This document shows, in pieces, positions 1-7,571 of a stretch of 64,000 nt of DNA. This DNA comes from Amycolatopsis jejuensis (GTDB taxonomy: Bacteria; Actinomycetota; Actinomycetes; Mycobacteriales; Pseudonocardiaceae), in contig NZ_JNYZ01000023.1 in NCBI RefSeq assembly GCF_000717335.1, positions 69,341-133,340 on the forward strand, written 5' to 3'. How positions within the stretch are numbered: position 1 is the first letter of the stretch; every line of letters begins with the position of its first letter. Both the position numbers and the translations under genes were made by a program. The notes beneath the pieces are model-generated. The model was not told the origin of the DNA, ran no database searches, and worked only from the letters and a program-made list of their open reading frames with translations.

Positions 1-342
1 CTGGGCGAGCAGGGTCACGTGCGGCACCTGCAGGTGCAGCGCGTACCGCGAAATCCACTGCGGTACCGCGTTCAACCCCAGCGCGACCCCGCTGATCAGG
101 AAGAACAGCGCCGCTTCGTGGGCGCGCTCCCGCCCGCCGCGGGTGCGAAAGGCCCACTCGCGGTTGGCGACGTAGGAAAAAATCGTGGCGATCAGCACAC
201 CGACGATCAGCGCCGTGACCGGATGCGTCCGCAGCACGGTGAACTTGAGCCCGTACGTGACCGTCAGCGTGATCACGAAGCTGATGCCGCCCACCACGGC
301 GAAACGGACCAGCTCACGGTGCTTCGCCAGGAGTTCGCGCAC
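1..342 (-). CDS. GtrA-like membrane protein, partial (C-terminus beyond window)
   Basis: This reading frame runs leftwards off the window edge, so only the first 114 codons are seen. It opens at a GTG (VRELLAKHRELVRFAVVGG) and shows at least three hydrophobic segments, including FAVVGGISFVITLTVTYGL and a FSYVANREWAF motif. The basic-aromatic NREWxF stretch after the second helix is the usual mark of the GtrA/DPMS-associated family. These proteins move polyprenyl-phosphate sugars across the membrane or assist polyprenol-phosphate glycosyltransferases. It starts 10 bases after the stop of the upstream sigma-factor gene on the same strand. A GT87 mannosyltransferase that would use a polyprenyl sugar donor lies 3.4 kb away. 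Function by family; moderate-to-good confidence. Confidence 0.75.
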   Translation of the reverse strand, partial: MRELLAKHRELVRFAVVGGISFVITLTVTYGLKFTVLRTHPVTALIVGVLIATIFSYVANREWAFRTRGGRERAHEAALFFLISGVALGLNAVPQWISRYALHLQVPHVTLLAQ

Positions 343-352
343 GCGGCGGACG

Positions 353-2590
353 CTACTCCGTGAACCAGCCGAAGAAGCCCCGGGGTTCGACCGACGGCGG
401 CTGCTTGCCCGGGCTCCCGTTACCCGGCTTGCTCGGGCTCGGGTCCGGCGGCGCGCTCGTGGTGGTCGCCGGAGCACTGGAAGTGGACTCCGGGGTGTCT
501 TTCGCGGGCGTCGTGGGCGGCGCCTCGGTGCTGTGTTTCGTGGAGTGCTTCGACGACTTCGGCGTGCTGGTCGTGGACGACTCCGGGGAGGACGTCGGCA
601 CCGACACCGCGCTCGGGTTCGGCACGTCGCACGCGGCCGGCCAGCAGCCCAGGACCACCTGCTTCGACTTCGACGCACTGCCGAGCGTGGCCGTGACATT
701 GATCGGGGCGCCGTGTGCCGGACGGCCCTTCACCCGCACCCACAGCGGGATCTGCTGACCCGGTTTGAGGGCTTGCCGGCTCGTGCAGGTGAGCCCGGAC
801 TCGGTGGTGTCGCAGTCGAACAGGCCGAAGCTCCACGACGCGAACGCCGGGTGGTCGACGGTGACCGTGACGGGTTTCGTGGTCTCGCCGAGGTTCCGGA
901 CGTGGATGTCGATGACCGGACGCGGGTTCCACGGGAACGGCCGTCCGAGCGGCTCGGCGTACAGGGACAGGTCGTCCTTCGGAGCCTTGACCTTCACCTG
1001 GACGCTGACCTGCACGTTCACCGAAGCGCCCGCGGTGACCGATCCGGTGACGGTGCCGCCGGTCGCGTCCTCGCCGGCCTTCAGGTGGAACGTGAGCACC
1101 GCCGACTGGCCGGGCTGCAGCCCGCTGCCGGTCTTGCAGGTGACGGTTCCGGTGCCGCCCGGGCACGAAACCGCGAGCGGCGCCGATTGCGCGGCCGCGC
1201 TCGAGTACGAGCCGACCGCGCCACCGCCGCCGGCCGGGACCGCGGACACGCCCTTCGGCAGGTTCAGCGTTGCCTGGACCGGGTCGGACACCGTACCGCC
1301 GTCGTTACGCACCGTGATCGGCAGCGCGACCGGCGAACCGTCGGGCTGGAGCTCGACCCCACCGGGCGGCATCGACGCGGACAGCTTCGGCGGGGCAGCC
1401 GGGGTTTCCGCGGGCGGTGCGGCGGGAGGGGCCGCAGGCGGCGGAACCACCGGCGGAGGCGCGGGCTGGGCAGGCGGCGGTGCGGCTGGCGGTGCCGGTG
1501 GTGCAGCAGGCGGCGCGGCGGGCGGGGCCTGCGGTGCGGGCTTGGGCGCCGGTGCGGCGGCCGGGGGAGGTGCTTGCTGCGCGGTCGGAATCGACTGCTG
1601 CCCGCCACCGGCGGCCAACGCGACGGCGACCGCGGCCACCATCGCAGCACCGGACACCGCGACCCCGGCGAACTGCCGTGGCGCGGACGCCGCTGCCGCC
1701 GCTCCTGCCTTCGCCCCGCCTGCTGCGGCGGCTCCGGCTCCGATGGCGGCGGCACCTGCGGTCGCCGCGCTCGCCTTGGCTGCGCCGATGGTGGCCAGGT
1801 ACCCGAGTGCGGCACCGCCGAGGACGATCGGGGCGATGATCGCGCGCAGACCGCCGTTGACGTCGGCCAGTTCGGCCGCCAGCGCCCGGCACTGGTCGCA
1901 TTCATCGAGATGGTTCTCGACCTGGGCGCGCTCACGTTTGGACAGCCCGTCGCGCGTCCACGCGCCGAGCCGCTCGGCCGTGGCGCGGCACCGGTCGGAG
2001 CCGTTTTCCTGCAGGTGGACCTGCAGATACGCCTGCCGGAGACCTTCGCGGGCCCGGTACGCGAGCGCCGACACGCCGTTCGCGGTGAGCCCGAGCAGCG
2101 GCGCTACCTCGGCGGGGCTCTGCTGCTCGATTTCGGTGTGCCACAGCACTGCCTGCCAGCGTTCGGGCAGCCGGGCGAACGCTTTCGCGGCCATCGTGCG
2201 CTCGAGGCCCGCGACCGCGGTGTCGGAGAACGGCACGGTGAGCGCTTCACCGGCGGTCCCGCCGACGTCGCTCATGTCCTCGTTCAGGTCGATCCGGCGG
2301 TCGCGGCGGGTCTTGTCGTACGCCGTGTGCCGCAGCGCCGTGAGCAGGTACGCGCGGAAGGCGCTGTCCGGGCCTTTTCCGCCGCGCAGGGTGTCCAGGA
2401 CCTTCGAGAACGCCTCGGACACCAGGTCGTCGGCCTCGGAGCTGGACCGCGCGAGCTGCCGGGCGAGGTTGTGCGCCGCGGCGCTGTGCCGCTCGTAGAG
2501 CGGGCCGTAGGACGCGATCTTCCCCGCGCGCACCTCGGCGATCAGCTCGGCGTCACTCTTACCGGAGAGATCGGCGGGAACGGTGGACAC
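353..2590 (-). CDS. ECF sigma factor fused to zinc finger, membrane segment and extracellular domains
   Basis: A 745-residue protein. Residues about 25-100 form sigma region 2 (YERHSAAAHNLARQLA, DDLVSEAF) and about 135-190 sigma region 4 (RLPERWQAVLW, helix-turn-helix with GLTANGVSALAYRAR). A zf-HC2-like motif H227-x3-C231-x2-C234 follows, as found in anti-sigma factors. One or two hydrophobic helices (about 250-270 and 310-330), an 80-residue Ala/Pro linker and a roughly 330-residue Thr/Val-rich part with beta-sandwich character complete it. The start is GTG 2590, with AAGGAG just upstream; an in-frame upstream extension was rejected. Sigma, anti-sigma and sensor in one polypeptide is a known but little-studied ECF architecture. 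Target genes cannot be told from the sequence. The sigma assignment is sure; the topology is inferred. Confidence 0.88.
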   Translation of the reverse strand: MSTVPADLSGKSDAELIAEVRAGKIASYGPLYERHSAAAHNLARQLARSSSEADDLVSEAFSKVLDTLRGGKGPDSAFRAYLLTALRHTAYDKTRRDRRIDLNEDMSDVGGTAGEALTVPFSDTAVAGLERTMAAKAFARLPERWQAVLWHTEIEQQSPAEVAPLLGLTANGVSALAYRAREGLRQAYLQVHLQENGSDRCRATAERLGAWTRDGLSKRERAQVENHLDECDQCRALAAELADVNGGLRAIIAPIVLGGAALGYLATIGAAKASAATAGAAAIGAGAAAAGGAKAGAAAAASAPRQFAGVAVSGAAMVAAVAVALAAGGGQQSIPTAQQAPPPAAAPAPKPAPQAPPAAPPAAPPAPPAAPPPAQPAPPPVVPPPAAPPAAPPAETPAAPPKLSASMPPGGVELQPDGSPVALPITVRNDGGTVSDPVQATLNLPKGVSAVPAGGGGAVGSYSSAAAQSAPLAVSCPGGTGTVTCKTGSGLQPGQSAVLTFHLKAGEDATGGTVTGSVTAGASVNVQVSVQVKVKAPKDDLSLYAEPLGRPFPWNPRPVIDIHVRNLGETTKPVTVTVDHPAFASWSFGLFDCDTTESGLTCTSRQALKPGQQIPLWVRVKGRPAHGAPINVTATLGSASKSKQVVLGCWPAACDVPNPSAVSVPTSSPESSTTSTPKSSKHSTKHSTEAPPTTPAKDTPESTSSAPATTTSAPPDPSPSKPGNGSPGKQPPSVEPRGFFGWFTE

Positions 2591-2839
2591 GAGGCTCCTT
2601 AGGCTGCGCACGCGGCGAGGTACCGCGCTGCTTACTACAACGCGCACCAAGTGTGACGGATGCGGCGACACGCGTCACGCCGTGGTCCGGCTGTTGCCTC
2701 GGTAGGCGCAGCAAGTTCACCCGGCGTCCCGGGAACGCGAGAAAAAGATCGGCGGAAACGCGTCACGCGAACGGGTCGGTGACGTCCCCTCGATGGCTGG
2801 GGACAAGATCGACAGGAACCGGAAGGAGCTGGGGGTTCG

Positions 2840-3691
2840 GTGGACGTACCGGCAACCGGGTCACGGTCCGGCTCCGCAAGCGGCCCGTCGGGGAACGCGG
2901 CGCGGGCGAGGTTCGATCGGGACCGGCATCTGCGCGCGCTGCGGGCCCGCTGGCGCACGGCCAGTCTGGCGGCCGGCTGGCGGTTCCCGAGCGACTGGGC
3001 GCTGCCCGAGGTCGACGCGGTGTGCGCGGCGGTCGTGCGGCACGGTTCGACCGGCGCGGAGACCGCGCTGGCCGGGCTGGGCCGGGCGCGGGCTGCCGCC
3101 GGGGCCGGGCTGTCGGAAACGCTGTCCGACCTGGCTGCCCTGCACGCGGTGCTCGCCGATCCGGACGCCGTCGACGGTTTCGTTGCCCCGGACGTGGACG
3201 CCACACCCGCCCGATTACTCCGGGTGACCGCGCTTGCCTGGGCTGACGTCGCCACCGACCAGCTCGTGCACACCGAGGTCACCGACCCGCTCACCGGGCT
3301 TCCGTCGGCCGCCTACCTGCGCACCCGCCTCGGTGAGGTCTACCGCGGCGAGGTCGCCGACGCGCACGTGCTGCTCACCGTGTCGCTCGACCTGACCTCG
3401 GTGTCCGGCTGGCCCCGGCTGACGGCGATGATCCTGGCCGCCGATGCCGTCCGGGCGGTGTTCGACACCGGCGAGTGCTACGCGACGATCGGCCCGTCCG
3501 CGGTCGCCGTGCTGGCCGAGCGCAACGAACGGCTGGCCACCCGCGGGGTCGCACTGCGGAGATCTCTCAACGAACGGCTTTCGGTGGACCCGCAGCTGCG
3601 TGACGTCGCCCGTCCGCTTGTCTCAGCGGTGCGGCTGCCTGCCACGCACGACCGTGCTTGTGATCTTCTGACGGAGCTGGCACACCGCTGA
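2840..3691 (+). CDS. Degenerate GGDEF-domain protein
   Basis: A 283-residue soluble protein. The first 150 residues are helical and Ala/Arg-rich with no family I recognise. From about residue 147 the sequence VTDPLTGLPSAAYLRTRL matches the classic entry of diguanylate cyclase domains (DPLTGLxNR). At the place where the active-site GGDEF loop should be there is TIGPSAVAVLA, so the catalytic signature is lost while the following hydrophobic strand is kept. It is therefore unlikely to make c-di-GMP and may act as a receptor, scaffold or remnant. Start GTG 2840 has GGAAGGAG at 2821-2828. It lies 15 bases ahead of the next membrane glycosyltransferase gene and may be co-transcribed with it. Confidence 0.62.
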   Translation: MDVPATGSRSGSASGPSGNAARARFDRDRHLRALRARWRTASLAAGWRFPSDWALPEVDAVCAAVVRHGSTGAETALAGLGRARAAAGAGLSETLSDLAALHAVLADPDAVDGFVAPDVDATPARLLRVTALAWADVATDQLVHTEVTDPLTGLPSAAYLRTRLGEVYRGEVADAHVLLTVSLDLTSVSGWPRLTAMILAADAVRAVFDTGECYATIGPSAVAVLAERNERLATRGVALRRSLNERLSVDPQLRDVARPLVSAVRLPATHDRACDLLTELAHR

Positions 3692-3735
3692 ACCCTCCCC
3701 GGCCAGTGCGGGAGCGTTCGTGCTTTGCTGGTGTG

Positions 3736-5058
3736 GTGACCAGGACCGTACCCTCCGCCGACGACCGCGAAGCTCCGGTGAGTCCGCCGCGCCTGGCCCT
3801 GCGCCGGTCGCTCGCGCGGCTGTCCGTGCGCCCGCGGTCGATCTTGATCCTGTCGGTGATCCCGGTCATCGCGGTCGGCGTCGGCATCTGGGCATGGCTG
3901 CACGACTGGAACCTGGGCGTGGACAGCGCGGTCTACCGGGCCGGCGCACTGCAGCTCTTGCGCGGCGACAACCTGTACGACGCGAACACGCTGCCCACCG
4001 AACCCGGCTGGGCGCTGCTGCCCTTCACCTACCCACCGACCGCGGCGCTGCTGTTCGCCCCGCTGGCGCTCGTGCCGGTGCAGGTGGCGTGGGGTTTCCT
4101 GACGGTGGTTTCGCTCGGCGCGCTGGCGCTGTCGGTGCGGATCGCGATCGGCACGCTGCCCCGCCCGGACGCCGACGGCCCCCGCTGGTGGGCCTCGCCC
4201 GCCCGGTCGACGATCGTGTTCTTCGTCGTGTTCCTCGGCCTGGAACCGGTGTGGCGCACGCTTTTCCTCGGGCAGATCAACCTGATCCTGATGGCGATGG
4301 TCCTGCTGGACATCCTGGTGATCGGCGCCCGCGGCAGCCGCTGGGGCGGGGTCCTCGTCGGCGTCGCGGCTGCGATCAAGCTCACGCCGATCGTGTTCGT
4401 GGGCCACCTGCTGGTCACCGGCCGGTGGAAGGACGCGCTGCGCGCACTGGGCACGTTCGCCGGCCTGCAGGCGCTCATGTTCGTGGTGAACCCGCACGAC
4501 TCGTGGAAGTACTGGACCAAGACGCTGCCCGACACCGGCCGCATCGGCCCGGTCCACTGGGCGGGCAACCAGTCGCTCAACGCGCTCATGAACCGCGCCA
4601 CCGACCTGGCCCCGTGGGCCTCGAACGCCGCGATGGGCATCGGCGTGCTGCTCGCGATCCCGGCGCTGTGGCTGCTGATCCGCTTCCACCGCCGCGGTCA
4701 GCCGCTGGCCGCGGTGCTCGTGACGGCGTTCTGGATCCTGTTGATCTCGCCGATTTCCTGGTCGCACCACTGGGTCTGGGTCGCGCCGCTGGTGGTGCTG
4801 CTCGTGTCCCGGCTCCCGAAAACGACCCCCGCGACGGCGTGGAAACGCTGGCTGGGCACATTTTTGGTGGCGTTCGTGTTCGTGAGCTGCGTGCTCCTGA
4901 TCCTGCCGAACGGCCGCAATGTGGAACTGCACTGGCAGGTGTGGGAAAACGTGCTGGGGGACGCGTACATCCTGATGCCGCTCGCACTGGCGGCGGCGCT
5001 GATCCTGCGGTGGTGGTTGCTGCGGCGGGCGCGGAAGCGGGCCGAGGCGGCGCCTTAG
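3736..5058 (+). CDS. GT87-family polyprenol-phosphate-mannose-dependent mannosyltransferase
   Basis: A polytopic membrane protein of about 440 residues with around ten hydrophobic segments. The N-terminal lumenal Asp (NLGVDSAVYRAGALQLL), the TYPPTAALLFAPLALVP stretch and the SWSHHWVWVAPLVVLL block are typical of the DUF2029/GT87 family. In mycobacteria this family includes PimE and lipomannan/lipoarabinomannan alpha-1,2-mannosyltransferases, which use polyprenyl-phosphate mannose on the outer face of the membrane. The start is uncertain: GTG 3736 is chosen because the protein then begins VTRTVPSADD ahead of a basic segment, but GTG 3733 or 3706 are possible and none has a clear ribosome site. 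Acceptor unknown. Confidence 0.8.
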   Translation: MTRTVPSADDREAPVSPPRLALRRSLARLSVRPRSILILSVIPVIAVGVGIWAWLHDWNLGVDSAVYRAGALQLLRGDNLYDANTLPTEPGWALLPFTYPPTAALLFAPLALVPVQVAWGFLTVVSLGALALSVRIAIGTLPRPDADGPRWWASPARSTIVFFVVFLGLEPVWRTLFLGQINLILMAMVLLDILVIGARGSRWGGVLVGVAAAIKLTPIVFVGHLLVTGRWKDALRALGTFAGLQALMFVVNPHDSWKYWTKTLPDTGRIGPVHWAGNQSLNALMNRATDLAPWASNAAMGIGVLLAIPALWLLIRFHRRGQPLAAVLVTAFWILLISPISWSHHWVWVAPLVVLLVSRLPKTTPATAWKRWLGTFLVAFVFVSCVLLILPNGRNVELHWQVWENVLGDAYILMPLALAAALILRWWLLRRARKRAEAAP

Positions 5059-5062
5059 CTGC

Positions 5063-5092
5063 GCAGGTCGCCGGTGGTGTGCCGGGTCTCGC
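5063..5092 (+). repeat. 30-bp direct repeat, copy 1
   Basis: A 30-base block beginning GCAGGTCGCCGGTGGTG recurs at 5296-5325 with a single mismatch (T/G at position 18). Both copies lie in the 287-base gap between the GT87 gene and purK and flank about 200 bases with no convincing gene. Confidence 0.7.
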
Positions 5093-5295
5093 TGGTCCGC
5101 GGAGAGTTCGTCGACGCGGAATGGCGACATCGCCGTTTCACGAGTGGGTCGCGTTCGCGAAGCTGCTTCATCAACTCGGCGGGATTTTCCACCGCCACCC
5201 GAGCACGTCGCCGAGGCCGGTGGGGAAGCGTGGCGGCCGGGTGTCGCGTGTGGTGAGTATTCCGGCGGCCACGCCCAGCAGGGGGTGCCGTCGCT

Positions 5296-5325
5296 GCAGG
5301 TCGCCGGTGGTGGGCCGGGTCTCGC
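5296..5325 (+). repeat. 30-bp direct repeat, copy 2
   Basis: Second copy of the 5063-5092 repeat, 29 of 30 bases identical and in the same orientation. It ends 20 bases before the purK start codon, so it overlaps the region where a purK leader or promoter would be expected. Confidence 0.7.
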
Positions 5326-5345
5326 ACAGTAACCTGGGCAGCGTT

Positions 5346-6530
5346 ATGGACAAACGTACCGGTCTTCCCGTCGTCGGCATGGTGGGTGGTGGGCAGCTCG
5401 CCCGCATGACGCAGCAGGCGGCGATTTCGCTTGGGCAATCACTGAAGGTGCTCGCGGCCGACGAGGGGGATGCGGCTGCGCTCGTGGCCAGCGACGTCGT
5501 CCTCGGTCACCACACCGACCTCGATGCGCTCCGCGAGTTCGCCAAGCAGGTCGACGTCGTCACCTTCGACCACGAGCACGTACCCGGCGAGCATCTGCTC
5601 ACCCTCGCGCTCGAGGGGTACGTCATCCGCCCCGCGCCGACCGCGCTCGGGTTCGCGCAGAACAAGCTCGTGATGCGCGAGATGATGGCCGGTCTCGGCG
5701 TACCCGGTCCCGCGTTCGCTGAAGTGTCCACTGTGGACGACGTCACCACGTTCGGTGGCAAGCACGGCTGGCCGGTGGTGCTCAAGGCGTCGCGCGGCGG
5801 GTACGACGGGCGCGGCGTCTGGATGCTCGACACCGCGCAGCAGGCCCGCGAGACCGTCCCCGAACTGGTCGACGCAGGCACCGAACTGCTGGTCGAGGAG
5901 AAGGTGACGATGAAGCGCGAGCTGGCCGCGCTCGTCGCCCGTTCGCCGTTCGGCCAGGGGGCGGCGTACCCGGTGGTCGAGACCGTGCAGACGGCGGGCA
6001 TCAACACCGAGGTACTCGCACCGGCGCCGGGGTTGTCCGAATCGCGCGTGCACGAGGCGCAGGAGCTGGCGCTGCGCATCGCGTCCACGCTCGACGTCAC
6101 CGGCCTGCTCGCGGTCGAGCTCTTCGAGACCGACACCGGCCTGCTCGTCAACGAGCTCGCCATGCGCCCGCACAACTCCGGGCACTGGACCATGGACGGC
6201 TCGCGCACGTCGCAGTTCGAACAGCACCTGCGCGGCGTCCTCGACTACCCGCTCGGCCGTACCGACCTGATCGCGCCGGCGTGCGTGATGGCGAACGTGC
6301 TCGGCGCCGACGTCTCCCCGCAGATGAGCCCGGACGAGCGCGTGCACCACCTCTTCGCGCGATACCCCGAGGTCAAGATCCACTTGTACGGCAAGCAGGA
6401 TCGGCCGGGCCGCAAGCTCGGGCACGTCAACTTCGTGGGCGACCGGATGGACGATCTGCGGAACCGTGCGCTGCTGTCCGCGCACTGGCTGTCCCACGCC
6501 GTCTGGCTCGACGGCTACGAAATTCACTGA
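5346..6530 (+). CDS. purK: N5-carboxyaminoimidazole ribonucleotide synthetase PurK
   Basis: 394 residues, the normal PurK length. It carries out the ATP- and bicarbonate-dependent carboxylation of AIR to N5-CAIR in purine synthesis. The N-terminal PreATP-grasp Rossmann part opens with VVGMVGGGQLARM. The ATP-grasp part shows VVLKASRGGYDGRGVW, LLVEEKVTMKRELAALVARS and the NELAMRPHNSGHWTMDGSRTS block that holds metal and phosphate ligands. ATG 5346 is chosen because MDKRTGLPVVGMVG matches family N-termini; the frame is open much further upstream without coding character. purE follows after 21 bases, as in the conserved actinobacterial purK-purE operon. Confidence 0.96.
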   Translation: MDKRTGLPVVGMVGGGQLARMTQQAAISLGQSLKVLAADEGDAAALVASDVVLGHHTDLDALREFAKQVDVVTFDHEHVPGEHLLTLALEGYVIRPAPTALGFAQNKLVMREMMAGLGVPGPAFAEVSTVDDVTTFGGKHGWPVVLKASRGGYDGRGVWMLDTAQQARETVPELVDAGTELLVEEKVTMKRELAALVARSPFGQGAAYPVVETVQTAGINTEVLAPAPGLSESRVHEAQELALRIASTLDVTGLLAVELFETDTGLLVNELAMRPHNSGHWTMDGSRTSQFEQHLRGVLDYPLGRTDLIAPACVMANVLGADVSPQMSPDERVHHLFARYPEVKIHLYGKQDRPGRKLGHVNFVGDRMDDLRNRALLSAHWLSHAVWLDGYEIH

Positions 6531-6551
6531 AATCCGTTGAAGGGGTACACA

Positions 6552-7049
6552 ATGGCGCCGCAGGTGGGCGTGATCATGGGCAGCGACTCCGACTGGCCGG
6601 TGATGGAGGCCGCCGGGCAGGCGCTGGCCGAGTTCGGCGTGGAGTACGAGGTCGGCGTGTACTCGGCGCACCGGACGCCGCAGCGGATGCTGGACTACGC
6701 GAAGTCCGCGGCCGGTCGGGGAGTGCGCGCGATCATCGCGGGCGCCGGGGGTGCCGCGCACCTGCCGGGCATGGTCGCGTCGGCGACCGTGCTGCCGGTG
6801 ATCGGCGTGCCGGTCCCGCTGAAGTACCTCGACGGCCTCGACTCGCTGCTGTCGATCGTCCAGATGCCCGCGGGCATTCCGGTGGCGACGGTGTCCGTGG
6901 GTGGGGCGCGCAACGCAGGTCTGCTGGCAGTCCGCATCCTGGCCGCGGCAGACCCCGAGCTGCAGGCGAAAGTGTTGCAGTTCCAAGCGGATCTGGAGCA
7001 GCTGGTGCTTGAGAAGGACGCAAAACTGCGCGAGAAGGCGGGTTTCTAG
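6552..7049 (+). CDS. purE: N5-CAIR mutase PurE
   Basis: 165 residues. PurE class I converts N5-CAIR to 4-carboxy-AIR. The signature [15 protein letters not shown] at the N-terminus, the SAHRTPQRM substrate loop and the [14 protein letters not shown] glycine-rich loop with its active-site His are all present. ATG 6552 follows a GAAGGGG ribosome site by six bases; an in-frame TTG at 6537 would lie before that site and was rejected. It is transcribed directly after purK. Its stop codon overlaps the stop of the convergent lipoprotein gene (CTAG at 7046-7049 serves both strands). Confidence 0.96.
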   Translation: MAPQVGVIMGSDSDWPVMEAAGQALAEFGVEYEVGVYSAHRTPQRMLDYAKSAAGRGVRAIIAGAGGAAHLPGMVASATVLPVIGVPVPLKYLDGLDSLLSIVQMPAGIPVATVSVGGARNAGLLAVRILAAADPELQAKVLQFQADLEQLVLEKDAKLREKAGF

Positions 7050-7504
7050 TACCGCCAGGGGATGTTCGCGCAGCCCGGGTATCCGGCCTTCCCGGCGGCG
7101 GTGGCCAGCGCGCTCTGTGCATCGTCGGCACGGGTCTTGTAGTCGGCCAGATTCAACGCGGCGACGAGGTCGCTGCCGGGCCCACCCGGACTGTTGGTGT
7201 ACTTCAACGCGTCCTGCCACACGTCGCGGACTTCTCGCAGTGACTTGGTCATTTTCTGCCAGCTGTCGCGGAATCCGCCGTCCGCTCCGGCCTCGGCGAA
7301 CTCCTTCTCCGCCGCGACGGCCGCGTCGATTTCCTTCGCGATCCTCGGCGCTGTATCGCGGCCGGTGTCGTGGTCGGCGGTGACCGGCTGGGCGTTCACC
7401 ACCTCCTTCACCGTCGCGCACGCGTCGTCGGCCTTGTCCTGAATGGACGCACAACTGGTCAGCGCGAGCGCCAGTACACCCCCGGCTGCGATGAGCTGCT
7501 TCAC
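7046..7504 (-). CDS. Small secreted lipoprotein, unknown function
   Basis: 152 residues. The N-terminus [18 protein letters not shown] is a lipoprotein signal peptide with the lipobox LTSC; Cys18 would be the lipidated residue, so the mature protein should be anchored to the outer face of the membrane. The remainder is helical and charged ([31 protein letters not shown]) with no enzyme motif and few cysteines. GTG 7504 has GGGGAGG upstream. It converges tail-to-tail with purE. A similar small lipoprotein is encoded at 49659-50090. No specific family recognised. Confidence 0.78.
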   Translation of the reverse strand: MKQLIAAGGVLALALTSCASIQDKADDACATVKEVVNAQPVTADHDTGRDTAPRIAKEIDAAVAAEKEFAEAGADGGFRDSWQKMTKSLREVRDVWQDALKYTNSPGGPGSDLVAALNLADYKTRADDAQSALATAAGKAGYPGCANIPWRY

Positions 7505-7571
7505 CCGAGTCCTCCCCGTCCGATCCGGTCGGCACACGCTAACCGGACCGTCCGGGGACCGGTCCCGGAGC

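Noticed and set aside
185..2602. Very long open frame on the plus strand opposite the sigma factor
   Set aside because: High-GC codon use keeps the opposite frame open; the translation is Arg/Gly-rich without any fold, while the minus strand shows clear sigma domains and a ribosome site.
3478..5130. Long minus-strand frame opposite the GT87 gene
   Set aside because: His/Gln/Arg-rich translation without motif; the plus strand encodes an obvious polytopic membrane protein.
5439..7535. Long minus-strand frame across purK and purE
   Set aside because: Antisense shadow of two well-supported purine genes.
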